Below, piece after piece: positions 23,307 to 31,542 of a stretch of DNA of 64,000 nucleotides. The notes beneath the pieces are model-generated. The model was given only the letters and a program-made list of their open reading frames with translations, was not told the DNA's origin and searched no databases. The DNA is from Limosilactobacillus caccae. GTDB taxonomy: Bacteria > Bacillota > Bacilli > Lactobacillales > Lactobacillaceae. The position numbers and the translations under genes are program-made. Numbering within the stretch: the stretch's first letter is position 1; every line of letters begins with the position of its first letter. Where the stretch lies: NCBI RefSeq assembly GCF_900156885.1, contig NZ_FTOY01000011.1, forward strand, positions 610,501 through 674,500. Direction: 5' to 3'.

Positions 23307-23343
23307 AAAGAGACAGACGAAGCGAGTTTTCGTCTGTCTCTTT
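23307..23343. terminator. Bidirectional terminator between degV and parC
   Basis: AAAGAGACAGACGAA / TTCGTCTGTCTCTTT 15-bp stem with a short loop. Confidence 0.9.
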
Positions 23344-23345
23344 AT

Positions 23346-25814
23346 CTATTCTTGATTAACTGGTTCTTCATTGAGCACGTTGCTTATCTTTTGCCGCAAC
23401 TTCACCGGCATCCCCTGGGTATCCGTGTCAACCACAAATGTCCCGTTGGACTTAATGGAGCCGAGGTGGTGGTCAGTCGCCATCACATCCTGGAAGACTG
23501 GCCGGTCCGTAATGATTTCAAATGCGCCTTGATAATCAGCATCATAAGCTAAGAAGTCCGCAATTTCATGCGGGTGGGCCTTCAACCGGTGAAGGACTAA
23601 TTCTCCCCGCCGCGACCGGGCGCCAACTTCAATCTCATCAATTGGCATCTCCTTAAATGCGCCGCGCTGGGTAATGACAGCGACCCGCTGCCCATCAGCA
23701 ACCATCACCTGGTCAACCACGTAGTCATCATCCTTAAGGTTAATCGCCCGCACACCAGCCGTCCGAATCCCGGTCACCGGTACATCAGCAACGTCAAAGC
23801 GGACCGCGTAGCCCTGGCGGGTAATCGTCAGCAGTGATTGGTTTACATCAGCTGGCTCATAATAGTCAACACTGACCACCCGGGCATCCTTGCTCTTGAG
23901 CTTAATGGCAACACTAGCGTGACTCTTGTAGCGCGAACCTGGTTTGTAATCAACGAAGGCCGTTTGCTTAACCTGGCCATCACTAGTGCCCATAATGATC
24001 GTTCCAGGCTGGTCAAGCTTATCAAAGATCATTGCCTTAATGATTTCTTCATCGTCGGCGAGCCCAATCGTTTGGGAAATATGTTCCCCCGTATCTTTCC
24101 ACCGGGCATCGGTAAGTTCATGAACTGGCCGGTAGATGATATGACCAAGGTTGGTAAACATAAATAGGTGGGCAAGGGTCGTCGTTTGCTGAACTAATAA
24201 CGGGTAATCATCCTCCCGCAAGCCATTTTCATCCGCCGCCGAAGCCTTGAAGGAACGAATACTGCTGCGTTTAATGTACCCCGCATGGGAAACTAAAACA
24301 ACCACATCTTCGTTTGCCACCGTAACCTTCGTGTCGATTTCCAACTTTTCAACATGGCTTTCAATCTTGGTCCGCCGCGGGTTACCAAAGGCCTTCTTAA
24401 TTGCCCGGATTTCCTTGGCAAGGACCTTCGCTAACTCGTTATCGTCGTTTAAGACCAGCTGGTATTCAGCAATCTTCGCATTTAACTGCTTTTGCTCTTC
24501 TTCAAGCTCGGTGACATCAGTGTTCGTCAACCGGTACAGCTGTAAAGTAACAATTGCCTCTGCCTGCTCTGGCGTGAAGTCATACTCGTTTACCAGGTTT
24601 TCCTTTGCATCTTTCCGGTTTTTACTTGCCCGAATCGTCTTGATCACCTGGTCAAGAATTGAAAGGGCCTTGATTAACCCTTCCACAATGTGGAGCCGGT
24701 GTTGCGCCTTTTGCAGGTTAAACTGGGTCCGCCGCCGGATAATTTGCTTTTGAAATTCTAGGTAGGAAGTCAAGATATGCTTTAAGCCAACCCGCATTGG
24801 GCGCTGGTCATCAATTGCCACCATGTTGAAATTATAATTAATCTGTAAATCAGTGTTTTTCAACAGATAGTTAAGAATTCCCGTCGCATTAGCGCCCCGC
24901 TTCAGCTCAATGGCAATCCGCAACCCACTCCGGTCAGTCTCGTCACGTGCTTCCGCAATCCCTTCGACCTTCTTTGCTAAGCGTAAGTCATTGATCCGCT
25001 TAACCAGTTGGGCCTTATTGACCTCGTATGGAATTTCCGTCACGTTAATCTGCTGACGGCCACCACGAAGGGTTTCAATTTCCGTCCTGGCCCGGACAAC
25101 TACCCGGCCACGACCGGTCTGATAAGCCTTCCGAATACCATCAAGGCCCTGGATAATTCCGCCAGTGGGGAAATCAGGACCGGGGATGAATTCCATCAGC
25201 TTATCAAGGGAGGCGTCGGGGTGCTTAATCAAGTAGATCAAGGCATCGAGCACTTCTCCCAAGTTGTGGGTCGGAATTTCAGTAGCATACCCCGCCGAAA
25301 TCCCGGTGGCGCCGTTAACAAGGAGGTTGGGAATCCGCGCTGGCAAGACAGTCGGTTCTTTTTCAGTATCGTCAAAGTTAAGGGTCATCTCGACCGTATC
25401 CTTATCGATATCTTGCAACATCAAACCGGCAATCTTGCTCAGTCGCGCCTCAGTGTAACGCATGGCAGCTGGCGGATCCCCATCCATCGAACCATTGTTT
25501 CCGTGCATCTCAACCAATGGCTCCCGTAGCTTCCAGTCCTGGCTCAGCCGCACTAGGGCTTCGTAAATTGAACTATCACCGTGGGGGTGAAAATTACCCA
25601 TCACGTTCCCCACTGACTTGGCTGACTTCCGGAAGCCCTTGTCATAGGTGTTGCCATCCTTATTCATGGCAAATAAGATCCGGCGCTGAACCGGTTTTAA
25701 GCCATCACGAATGTCCGGCAACGCCCGCTCTTGAATAATTGACTTTGAATAACGCCCAAAGCGATCACCCATGATCTGCTCAAGGGTCATGTTTTCAATT
25801 TTTCCGTTTCTCAC
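23346..25814 (-). CDS. parC: DNA topoisomerase IV subunit A
   Basis: 822 residues. The type IIA breakage-reunion domain holds the active-site Tyr120 in [10 protein letters not shown] and the quinolone-resistance region [12 protein letters not shown] with Ser81 and Glu85, the wild-type susceptible residues at these sites. The C-terminal beta-pinwheel repeats (for example [21 protein letters not shown]) lack the GyrA-box of GyrA, and partnership with the adjacent parE confirms ParC. GTG at 25814 is the start. The gene lies 20 nt downstream of parE in one operon. It decatenates daughter chromosomes. Confidence 0.97.
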   Translation of the reverse strand: MRNGKIENMTLEQIMGDRFGRYSKSIIQERALPDIRDGLKPVQRRILFAMNKDGNTYDKGFRKSAKSVGNVMGNFHPHGDSSIYEALVRLSQDWKLREPLVEMHGNNGSMDGDPPAAMRYTEARLSKIAGLMLQDIDKDTVEMTLNFDDTEKEPTVLPARIPNLLVNGATGISAGYATEIPTHNLGEVLDALIYLIKHPDASLDKLMEFIPGPDFPTGGIIQGLDGIRKAYQTGRGRVVVRARTEIETLRGGRQQINVTEIPYEVNKAQLVKRINDLRLAKKVEGIAEARDETDRSGLRIAIELKRGANATGILNYLLKNTDLQINYNFNMVAIDDQRPMRVGLKHILTSYLEFQKQIIRRRTQFNLQKAQHRLHIVEGLIKALSILDQVIKTIRASKNRKDAKENLVNEYDFTPEQAEAIVTLQLYRLTNTDVTELEEEQKQLNAKIAEYQLVLNDDNELAKVLAKEIRAIKKAFGNPRRTKIESHVEKLEIDTKVTVANEDVVVLVSHAGYIKRSSIRSFKASAADENGLREDDYPLLVQQTTTLAHLFMFTNLGHIIYRPVHELTDARWKDTGEHISQTIGLADDEEIIKAMIFDKLDQPGTIIMGTSDGQVKQTAFVDYKPGSRYKSHASVAIKLKSKDARVVSVDYYEPADVNQSLLTITRQGYAVRFDVADVPVTGIRTAGVRAINLKDDDYVVDQVMVADGQRVAVITQRGAFKEMPIDEIEVGARSRRGELVLHRLKAHPHEIADFLAYDADYQGAFEIITDRPVFQDVMATDHHLGSIKSNGTFVVDTDTQGMPVKLRQKISNVLNEEPVNQE

Positions 25815-25834
25815 AAAACTTTATTCCCTTCTCT

Positions 25835-27841
25835 TTAATTCCAGGTGCTAATCGTTGGCTCCTTTTTTGCTGGTAACTGTCCCTTGTTTTCAACGAGCTT
25901 GTCTGATTCTTGGTCATCACTAAGGGTAAATTGAACGTTTTCTTCAATCCACTCCCGTCGTGGTTCAACCTTATTCCCCATCAAGGTGGTTACCCGTCGT
26001 TCAGCCAGTTCTGCATCCTCGATTCCGACCCGGATCAAGGTCCGCGTCTCTGGGTTCATTGTCGTCTCCCAGAGCTGGTCCGCATTCATCTCACCAAGCC
26101 CCTTAAACCGTTGTAATTGTGCTCCTTTGCCCATCTTTTTGGTCAACTGGGTCAGTTCCTCGTTAGTCCAAGCATAGGTGATCTTCGTCTTTGCGCCCCG
26201 CCCGCGTTGCAGACGGTACAGCGGTGGTAGGGCAATGTAGACCTTCCCAGCTTCAATCATTGGCCGCATGTACTTGTAGAAGAAGGTCAGTAACAGGATT
26301 TGAATGTGGGCACCATCATCATCGGCATCGGTCATGATAATGATCTTATCGTAGTTCGCGTCTTCTACGTTAAACTCTGAACCAGCGCCAGCCCCGACAG
26401 TGTAAATAATGGTGTTCAGTTCTTCATTTTTAAGGACGTCATCAAGCTTGGCCTTTTCGGTGTTGAGCACCTTCCCCCGGAGCGGCAGGATCGCCTGGAA
26501 CTTCCGGTCACGGCCTTGTTTTGCCGAACCGCCGGCAGAGTCCCCTTCGACTAAGAACAATTCATTTTTCTTTGCATTCTTTGACTGGGCAGGGGTTAAC
26601 TTCCCGGATAAGTTCCGTTCTTTCTTGCTCTTGCGCTTACCACCACGGGCCTGGTTACGGGCCTTTCGTGCTGCTTCACGGGCTTTACGAGCCTTTAATG
26701 CCTTTCTGATCAGCATCTGGGCAAAGTCACCGTTTTCCATCAAAGTATAACCTAGCTGCTCACTAACGATCGCATCAACAATCTTTCTTGCTTCTGGGGT
26801 CCCCAGCTTATCCTTTGTCTGTCCCTCAAACTGGAGCAGCCGTTCTGGAATCCGCACGGAGACAACCGCTGTCAACCCTTCGCGGACGTCACTCCCCTCA
26901 AGGTTTTTATCATTTTCCTTGAGTAAGCCAACTTTTTTGGCATACTCATTAAAGGTCTTCGTCCACGCATTGCGGAAACCGGCCTCATGGGTCCCCCCAT
27001 CAGGTGTCCGCACATTGTTGACAAAGGATAAGAGGCTCTCTGAATAGCCATCATTGTACTGGGCAGCTACTTCGACCTCGACCCCGTCTTGCTTGCCATC
27101 AAAGTAAAGGACCTTCCCTAAAACGTCCTTACCCTCGTTAAGGTAAGTAACAAATTCTTGAATACCGTCGTTGTACTGGAAGACCTCCTGTTTTTCTTGG
27201 CCCGCCCGCTTATCGGTTAAGACAATCTTGATCCCCTTTAACAGGAATGCCGACTCCCGCAGCCGGTTAGCAAGGGTGTTGTAATCGTAAACCGTCGTCG
27301 TAAAGACTTGTGGGTCCGGCTTAAATGAAACTGTCGTCCCGTTGCCGTCCGTCGTCTTCCCTAACTTTTTAAGGGTACCGACTGGTTGACCACCATCTTT
27401 GAACACTTCTTGGTAGCGGACGTGGTCACGGACGATCGTCAAGGTCAAATGCGTCGACAGGGCGTTAACCACTGAGGCCCCCACCCCGTGAAGACCACCA
27501 GAAGTCTTGTAACCATCCGCCTGCCCAAACTTACCACCGGCGTGAAGGACGGTCATGATGACTTCCGGCGTTGGCTTCCCAGAAGCGTGCATTCCAACTG
27601 GCATTCCCCGTCCATGGTCTTGAACAGTGATTGAATTATCTGCTTCAATGGTGACGTTAATCTCATCACCGTATCCTGATAATGCCTCATCAACGGCATT
27701 ATCAACAATCTCGTATACCAGGTGGTGAAGCCCCCGCGAATCAGTGGAACCGATATACATCCCTGGTCTCTTACGCACCGCCTCAAGGCCCTTTAAGACC
27801 TGAATAGATGAGGCATCATACTTTACTTCTTTCTTGGCCAC
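25835..27841 (-). CDS. parE: DNA topoisomerase IV subunit B
   Basis: 668 residues from GTG 27841, which follows GGGAGG by about 7 nt; upstream in-frame ATGs precede that SD. The GHKL ATPase domain begins YDASSIQVLKGLEAVRKRPGMYIGST and holds NAVDEAL, DHGRGMPVG and GLHGVG. The TOPRIM domain holds LVEGDSAGGSAKQGRD and the metal site MTDADDDGAH. The lysine/arginine-rich insert around 400-425 (ARKARNQARGGKRKSKKER) is typical of ParE/GyrB linkers. It is first in the parE-parC operon. A LexA-like box overlaps the region after the -10, implying SOS regulation as reported for Bacillus parEC. Confidence 0.97.
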   Translation of the reverse strand: MAKKEVKYDASSIQVLKGLEAVRKRPGMYIGSTDSRGLHHLVYEIVDNAVDEALSGYGDEINVTIEADNSITVQDHGRGMPVGMHASGKPTPEVIMTVLHAGGKFGQADGYKTSGGLHGVGASVVNALSTHLTLTIVRDHVRYQEVFKDGGQPVGTLKKLGKTTDGNGTTVSFKPDPQVFTTTVYDYNTLANRLRESAFLLKGIKIVLTDKRAGQEKQEVFQYNDGIQEFVTYLNEGKDVLGKVLYFDGKQDGVEVEVAAQYNDGYSESLLSFVNNVRTPDGGTHEAGFRNAWTKTFNEYAKKVGLLKENDKNLEGSDVREGLTAVVSVRIPERLLQFEGQTKDKLGTPEARKIVDAIVSEQLGYTLMENGDFAQMLIRKALKARKAREAARKARNQARGGKRKSKKERNLSGKLTPAQSKNAKKNELFLVEGDSAGGSAKQGRDRKFQAILPLRGKVLNTEKAKLDDVLKNEELNTIIYTVGAGAGSEFNVEDANYDKIIIMTDADDDGAHIQILLLTFFYKYMRPMIEAGKVYIALPPLYRLQRGRGAKTKITYAWTNEELTQLTKKMGKGAQLQRFKGLGEMNADQLWETTMNPETRTLIRVGIEDAELAERRVTTLMGNKVEPRREWIEENVQFTLSDDQESDKLVENKGQLPAKKEPTISTWN

Positions 27842-27870
27842 AAAATGACCTCCCATTGCCAATTTATTTT

Positions 27871-27883
27871 AAACGTATGTTCG
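27871..27883 (-). promoter_or_regulatory. LexA/SOS-box-like operator upstream of parE
   Basis: Minus strand CGAACATACGTTT fits the Gram-positive LexA consensus CGAAC-RNRY-GTTYG at all but the last base. It lies between the -10 and the parE start, 30 nt upstream of the GTG. Confidence 0.65.
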
Positions 27884-27890
27884 AAAAATC

Positions 27891-27920
27891 ATTGTACCAT
27901 TTATTTTTACCTAATGTAAA
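27891..27920 (-). promoter_or_regulatory. Promoter of the parE-parC operon
   Basis: Minus strand TTTACA (27920-27915), 18-nt spacer, TACAAT (27896-27891), preceded by an extended-type TGG. Confidence 0.6.
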
Positions 27921-28073
27921 GATTTTCTCAAACAAAAGCATCCATATTGAATAATACTCAAATCTTAGTCCATAAGCAAATGACAATTTATAAATCTCGC
28001 CATTGCTGTGGTGTAAACTTCCTATTCATGCTATTCTTAAATGCTGTAAGCTATTATTTAAGGAGCTATTATT

Positions 28074-28703
28074 ATGACTATCAAAATTATTGGGATGATT
28101 ATTATCGCCTACCTTCTTGGTTCAATCCCAACAGGTCTATGGATCGGTAAATACTTTTACCATAAGGACATCCGTAAGCTCGGCAGTGGCAACATCGGAA
28201 CAACCAATACCTTTCGGACACTTGGACCTAAGGCAGGGGTTGTTGTGTTAATCTGCGACATCTTAAAGGGGACGCTTGCTGCTAGCCAGCCATACTTTTT
28301 AGGTGTTTCAAGCAGCGTCAACCCGCTATTAATCGGGCTCTTTGCTAGTCTTGGCCATACCGTTTCAATCTTTGATAACTTTCATGGTGGAAAGGCCGTG
28401 GCGACTAGCGCCGGGATTTTACTTGCCTACAATCCTCCGCTATTTGGCGTTGCCTGCCTAATCTTTATCAGCGTGATCCTACTGACAAGTATGGTCAGTG
28501 CAGCTAGTATCATCGGGATCACAACGATCTTCGTGATTGCCTTGTGCGAACACGACTGGATTCTTTCCGCAGTAGCTGGCTTTTTGACCCTGGTGGTCCT
28601 ATACCGCCATAAAGCGAACATTGGCCGAATTCTAGCAGGAAAAGAATCAATGGTTAGCTTTGGCTTGGGCCACTACCTTCGTCAAAAGCACAAAAGGGAG
28701 TGA
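28074..28703 (+). CDS. plsY: Glycerol-3-phosphate acyltransferase PlsY
   Basis: 209 residues with five predicted membrane helices. PlsY motifs are visible: LLGSIPTGLWIGK (about 15-27), KLGSGNIGTTN (about 36-46), the central GHTVSIFDNFHGGKAVATS (about 101-119) and the C-terminal region YRHKANIGRILAGKE (about 183-197). It transfers the acyl group from acyl-phosphate to glycerol-3-phosphate, the first step of phospholipid synthesis. SD AAGGAG lies 7 nt before the ATG. It is divergent from parE, as in many Firmicutes. An ISL3 element has inserted 95 nt after its stop codon. Confidence 0.95.
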   Translation: MTIKIIGMIIIAYLLGSIPTGLWIGKYFYHKDIRKLGSGNIGTTNTFRTLGPKAGVVVLICDILKGTLAASQPYFLGVSSSVNPLLIGLFASLGHTVSIFDNFHGGKAVATSAGILLAYNPPLFGVACLIFISVILLTSMVSAASIIGITTIFVIALCEHDWILSAVAGFLTLVVLYRHKANIGRILAGKESMVSFGLGHYLRQKHKRE

Positions 28704-28707
28704 GGAT

Positions 28708-28751
28708 GGCTAGGTGTTCTGGGCGTTGATTTATCAACGTTCAGACTAGCT
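28708..28751 (+). other. Stable hairpin structure downstream of plsY
   Basis: A 12-bp stem (CTGGGCGTTGAT with ATCAACGTTCAG, two G-U pairs, 2-nt loop at 28731-28732) is closed by an outer GCTAG/CTAGC helix. It is followed by a GC-rich stretch to 28781 without a U run. It starts 5 nt after the plsY stop, so it may protect or terminate that mRNA, or be a dispersed palindromic repeat. Confidence 0.5.
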
Positions 28752-28790
28752 CCGCGTCGCACCCCGGCTACCGCGCTGTAACATTAATAT

Positions 28791-28798
28791 CTTTAAAA
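28791..28798 (+). repeat. Target-site duplication, left copy
   Basis: CTTTAAAA, repeated exactly at 30294-30301 on the other side of the element; 8 bp is the length generated by ISL3-family elements. Confidence 0.85.
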
Positions 28799-28867
28799 GG
28801 GTCTACAATTTTAAGTACTGATGGATTTAACATCGGTGCTTATTTTGTTTTAAAATTTAAAATAAAA

Positions 28868-28917
28868 AAACGAAAGATGGTTGGACCCCGTCTTCGTTTA
28901 AGAAAGGACCATCTTTC
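28868..28917 (+). promoter_or_regulatory. Alternative stem-loops abutting the transposase start codon
   Basis: GAAAGATGGT (28872-28881) is complementary to ACCATCTTTC (28908-28917), the ten bases immediately before the ATG. A competing stem pairs AAACGAA (28868-28874) with TTCGTTT (28893-28899). The SD AAAGGA lies in the loop/stem edge, so translation could be modulated by which stem forms. Confidence 0.5.
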
Positions 28918-30249
28918 ATGAATTATTCTACCAAAATTGCTTTAGGAATTAAAGATCGCCACCTTGAACTTGATATCAAACATTTCAAAAACCCGATTGA
29001 GGATCAAGGTAACTTGATCGTTGTCCATCTTACGCAAAGTTATCCCCATCATTGTCCTCTTTGCGGACAATTAATGAGCAAGAATGGCTTTAAAACTGTG
29101 CGGAGTTTAGGGCCATCGCTGCACTACAAGCCAACCATTTGGTCAATTCGCAAGCAGAAGTATATCTGTAAGCCTTCAGAAAATTGTCCTAAGACCGTTA
29201 CTGATTTCGCCAAGGTTACTGATCTTAAATATCGTCATCACATCGCCTTAGCCGTCAAACAGCGTATTATGATGCAATTATCAACTAATGAATCGCAAAC
29301 TGATATTGCCAAATCTTTTGGTGTCTCTGATTGGACTGTCAGACGCATCATTTCTAACCTCGATCAAGTCTTTAAGCCTAATTATCATTGGTTACCACGC
29401 CACATCGCCTTTGATGACTTCAAATCTGGCCGATTTGCGCCCAGTGACATGAGTATGATCTTAATGAATATTGAAAATAAACGCACCTTAGACATTATTT
29501 TGTCACGACGCAGCCGTTACTTATATAACTACTTTCTCCGCTATGATCGCTCCGCTCGTTTGGCCGTACAAACGGTTACTGTTGATTTATATACTCCCTA
29601 TCGTCATTTAATTCATGAGCTTTTCCCTCATGCGTTAATTATCGCCGACCACTTTCACGTGGTCGCACAAGCATACCGGGCCTTAAACAAAATCAGAATC
29701 AAGGCAATGAATCGTGCTGGTAAAGGAACTCATCAATGGCGGGCCTTAAAACGTTTCTGGAAACTGATCTTAACGCCATCAGCTTCCCTTAAATACGATA
29801 ATTACTGGTCGCGCCGTAACTTTCACTATGCGCAATTAACCGACGTTGAAGTAGTCCATCGCTTGCTTTCCTACGACGATGATCTAAGACAGGCGTATCG
29901 CTATTACCAAGACCTGATTCTCGCAATCAACCACCGCGATCAGAAAGAACTCAACCATCTTCTCGCTATTAAATGGACCCTTCTGCCACAACCACTTCAA
30001 AAAGTTCAACGGACCTTGCGCATACACAAAGCAGAGATCATCACTAGCTTCAAATATGACAACTATACTAACGGGCCAGTTGAAGGAACTAACAACAAAA
30101 TCAAAGTAATTAAGCGGACTGCTTATGGTTTCCGGAACTTCTTCAACTTTCGGGCACGTATTCTCCTCGCTTTACCAAATTCATACATTGCCATCAATTG
30201 GAAAAACAAAAGAACAGCCCATACCAAAAGTCTGGCACGAGCTGCTTGA
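28918..30249 (+). CDS. ISL3-family transposase
   Basis: 443 residues, full length. The N-terminal zinc-finger region has CPLCGQLM (about 41-48) with a second Cys pair near 80-92. A helix-turn-helix (QTDIAKSFGVSDWTVRRII) follows at about 128-147, then the DDE catalytic domain: Asp in HIAFDDFKSG (about 164), Asp in IIADHFHVV (about 243) and Glu in NGPVEGTNNKIK (about 385-396). Those features are those of ISL3 transposases. SD AAAGGA lies upstream of the ATG. No frameshift or stop is seen, so the element should be active. Confidence 0.93.
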   Translation: MNYSTKIALGIKDRHLELDIKHFKNPIEDQGNLIVVHLTQSYPHHCPLCGQLMSKNGFKTVRSLGPSLHYKPTIWSIRKQKYICKPSENCPKTVTDFAKVTDLKYRHHIALAVKQRIMMQLSTNESQTDIAKSFGVSDWTVRRIISNLDQVFKPNYHWLPRHIAFDDFKSGRFAPSDMSMILMNIENKRTLDIILSRRSRYLYNYFLRYDRSARLAVQTVTVDLYTPYRHLIHELFPHALIIADHFHVVAQAYRALNKIRIKAMNRAGKGTHQWRALKRFWKLILTPSASLKYDNYWSRRNFHYAQLTDVEVVHRLLSYDDDLRQAYRYYQDLILAINHRDQKELNHLLAIKWTLLPQPLQKVQRTLRIHKAEIITSFKYDNYTNGPVEGTNNKIKVIKRTAYGFRNFFNFRARILLALPNSYIAINWKNKRTAHTKSLARAA

Positions 30250-30293
30250 AAAGTTATTTAATTTTTTCTATCAGTACTTCTTGACGAAGAGCC

Positions 30294-30301
30294 CTTTAAA
30301 A
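30294..30301 (+). repeat. Target-site duplication, right copy
   Basis: CTTTAAAA, exact match to 28791-28798. Removing the element and one copy joins plsY downstream DNA to a hairpin at 30310-30334 (AGGCTG / CCAGCC), which may be part of the original plsY 3' region. Confidence 0.85.
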
Positions 30302-30360
30302 TAGCAAAGAGGCTGAGTTTCTTTCCAGCCCCTGCAATGTCGATGTAATAGTAAAATTAA

Positions 30361-30404
30361 ACAGGGTTGGTGAAGAATAAGCTCTTCAGCGACCCTGTTT
30401 TTAT
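30361..30404. terminator. Terminator of the aldose-1-epimerase gene
   Basis: ACAGGGT..TGAAGA / TCTTCA..ACCCTGT two-part stem with T runs on both sides, directly after the stop codon on the minus strand. Confidence 0.85.
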
Positions 30405-30405
30405 T

Positions 30406-31284
30406 TTAAAACGGCTTAATGCTAAATTGGTAGTCACAGCTCTCGGTTGGTGCTAACCGGTGCATCCCCTGCTTATGAAGTAAATTGCCATCTGCGTTAA
30501 CGTTATCGGCAATCCCCCACCATGGTTCGATGCAGGCGAACGGTGCCTCTGCTGGATACTGTGACCATACACCAACATACTCCGTTCCCTGGGTGTCAAC
30601 CGTGACTCCGTGCGCACTTTCCTTATCCGTCAAGGTTACCGCAAAGTGTTCACCATCAGTCTTAAAGATGACTGCATCGTGGGCAAACATCTCGTGACTA
30701 ATCATCTTGGGCTTTGTCATATCAATTAATTGTGGGTGGGCGGAATCATTGTACGGCCCGTCTAAAACAATCCGGGAATATTCCTCTGCCGGGGAGACAG
30801 CTAATTCAACATTGCTAAAGTCACCGGCACTGGTAAGCGGCATGTTAAAACCGGGGTGGGCACCGATTGCGTAAAGCAAACTTTCGTCATCGCTCGGGTT
30901 CTTTACCGTGTACTTAACCATCAGGCGGTCAGCAACTAATTCGTACTTAACCTCCAGGCGAAAGGCGAAGGGAAAGACTTTTCTTGTCTCTTCATCATCA
31001 TGCTGTTCCATCACAACCGCGGTCGGCGTCTGATTGATTACTGCGAAACGACGATCACGCGCAAAACCATGCTGGGTCTGGTGGTAGGTCTGACCAGCAA
31101 ACTGGTACCGGTCATCTTTTAAACGGCCAACAAACGGGAAAAGGATTGGTGCCTGCCGTTTCCAGGATGCCGGGTCCCCTTGCCACAGGTATTCCAGCTG
31201 ATTGTCAGCACGCTTGATGCTGTGAAGTTGGCCACCTAACTCATCAATTTGCACTGTTAATTGTTGATTTTGTAAAGTAATCAT
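30406..31284 (-). CDS. Aldose 1-epimerase family protein (LacX/GalM-like)
   Basis: 292 residues. The galactose-mutarotase-like fold is indicated by LGGQLHSIKRAD (about 15-26), QAPILFPFVGRLKDD (about 44-58), the His in TQHGFARDR and the second His in AIGAHPGFNMPL. An acidic residue in ACIEPWWGI near the C-terminus would be the catalytic Glu. It belongs to the LacX-type cytoplasmic subgroup, which interconverts sugar anomers or sugar phosphates. ATG 31284 was used, with AAGGGA upstream; the long in-frame N-terminal extension to 31377 covers the promoter and topA terminator and was rejected. Monocistronic. Confidence 0.85.
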   Translation of the reverse strand: MITLQNQQLTVQIDELGGQLHSIKRADNQLEYLWQGDPASWKRQAPILFPFVGRLKDDRYQFAGQTYHQTQHGFARDRRFAVINQTPTAVVMEQHDDEETRKVFPFAFRLEVKYELVADRLMVKYTVKNPSDDESLLYAIGAHPGFNMPLTSAGDFSNVELAVSPAEEYSRIVLDGPYNDSAHPQLIDMTKPKMISHEMFAHDAVIFKTDGEHFAVTLTDKESAHGVTVDTQGTEYVGVWSQYPAEAPFACIEPWWGIADNVNADGNLLHKQGMHRLAPTESCDYQFSIKPF

Positions 31285-31323
31285 TTGTGATCGATCCCTT
31301 CGATTGATAATCGTTTGACATTC

Positions 31324-31352
31324 ATTATATAAAAAAGGTTCCAAATGCACAA
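31324..31352 (-). promoter_or_regulatory. Promoter of the aldose-1-epimerase gene
   Basis: Minus strand TTGTGC (31352-31347), 17-nt spacer, TATAAT (31329-31324). The -35 and spacer overlap the topA terminator hairpin. Confidence 0.6.
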
Positions 31353-31370
31353 TAACAGCTTTTGGAAACC
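31331..31370 (-). terminator. Terminator downstream of topA
   Basis: Minus strand GGTTTCCAAA pairs with TTTGGAACC around a loop of about 14 nt and is followed by TTTTTT. It lies 172 nt after the topA stop. A smaller CCGTTG / CAACG hairpin at 31496-31515 and a CCCCTTA / TAAGGGG hairpin at 31435-31457 lie between; no gene is seen in 31371-31542. Confidence 0.7.
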
Positions 31371-31542
31371 TTTTCAATAAGTTTTAGTAGTAAATTTTAG
31401 TAAATCTCCGTTTGAAGGTTTTACTAGTAATTTTCCCCTTAGATCCCTCTTAAGGGGGTTTATTTTGGTTTCTTTCCTACAATCCGATTGTTAAAACGTT
31501 GTTATTTCAACGGTTATAAGCACCTACAGATTAAGCACAATA

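Larger units (their letters stand above)
28799..30293 (+). mobile_element. ISL3-family insertion sequence, complete, 1495 bp
   Basis: Terminal 24-bp imperfect inverted repeats are at 28799-28822 and 30270-30293: they share GG.TCT at the outer end and AAGTACTGAT at the inner end, 16 of 24 matches. They are flanked by an exact 8-bp duplication (CTTTAAAA). One full-length transposase gene fills the interior. Intact ends, transposase and duplication point to a recent insertion. No passenger gene is present. Confidence 0.92.

Noticed and set aside
24247-24753. 168-codon plus-strand frame inside parC
   Set aside because: Antisense shadow of a conserved gene, Ser/Phe/Arg-rich, no start signals.
31285-31377. 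N-terminal extension of the aldose-1-epimerase
   Set aside because: It overlaps the topA terminator and the gene's own promoter; the fold begins at ATG 31284.
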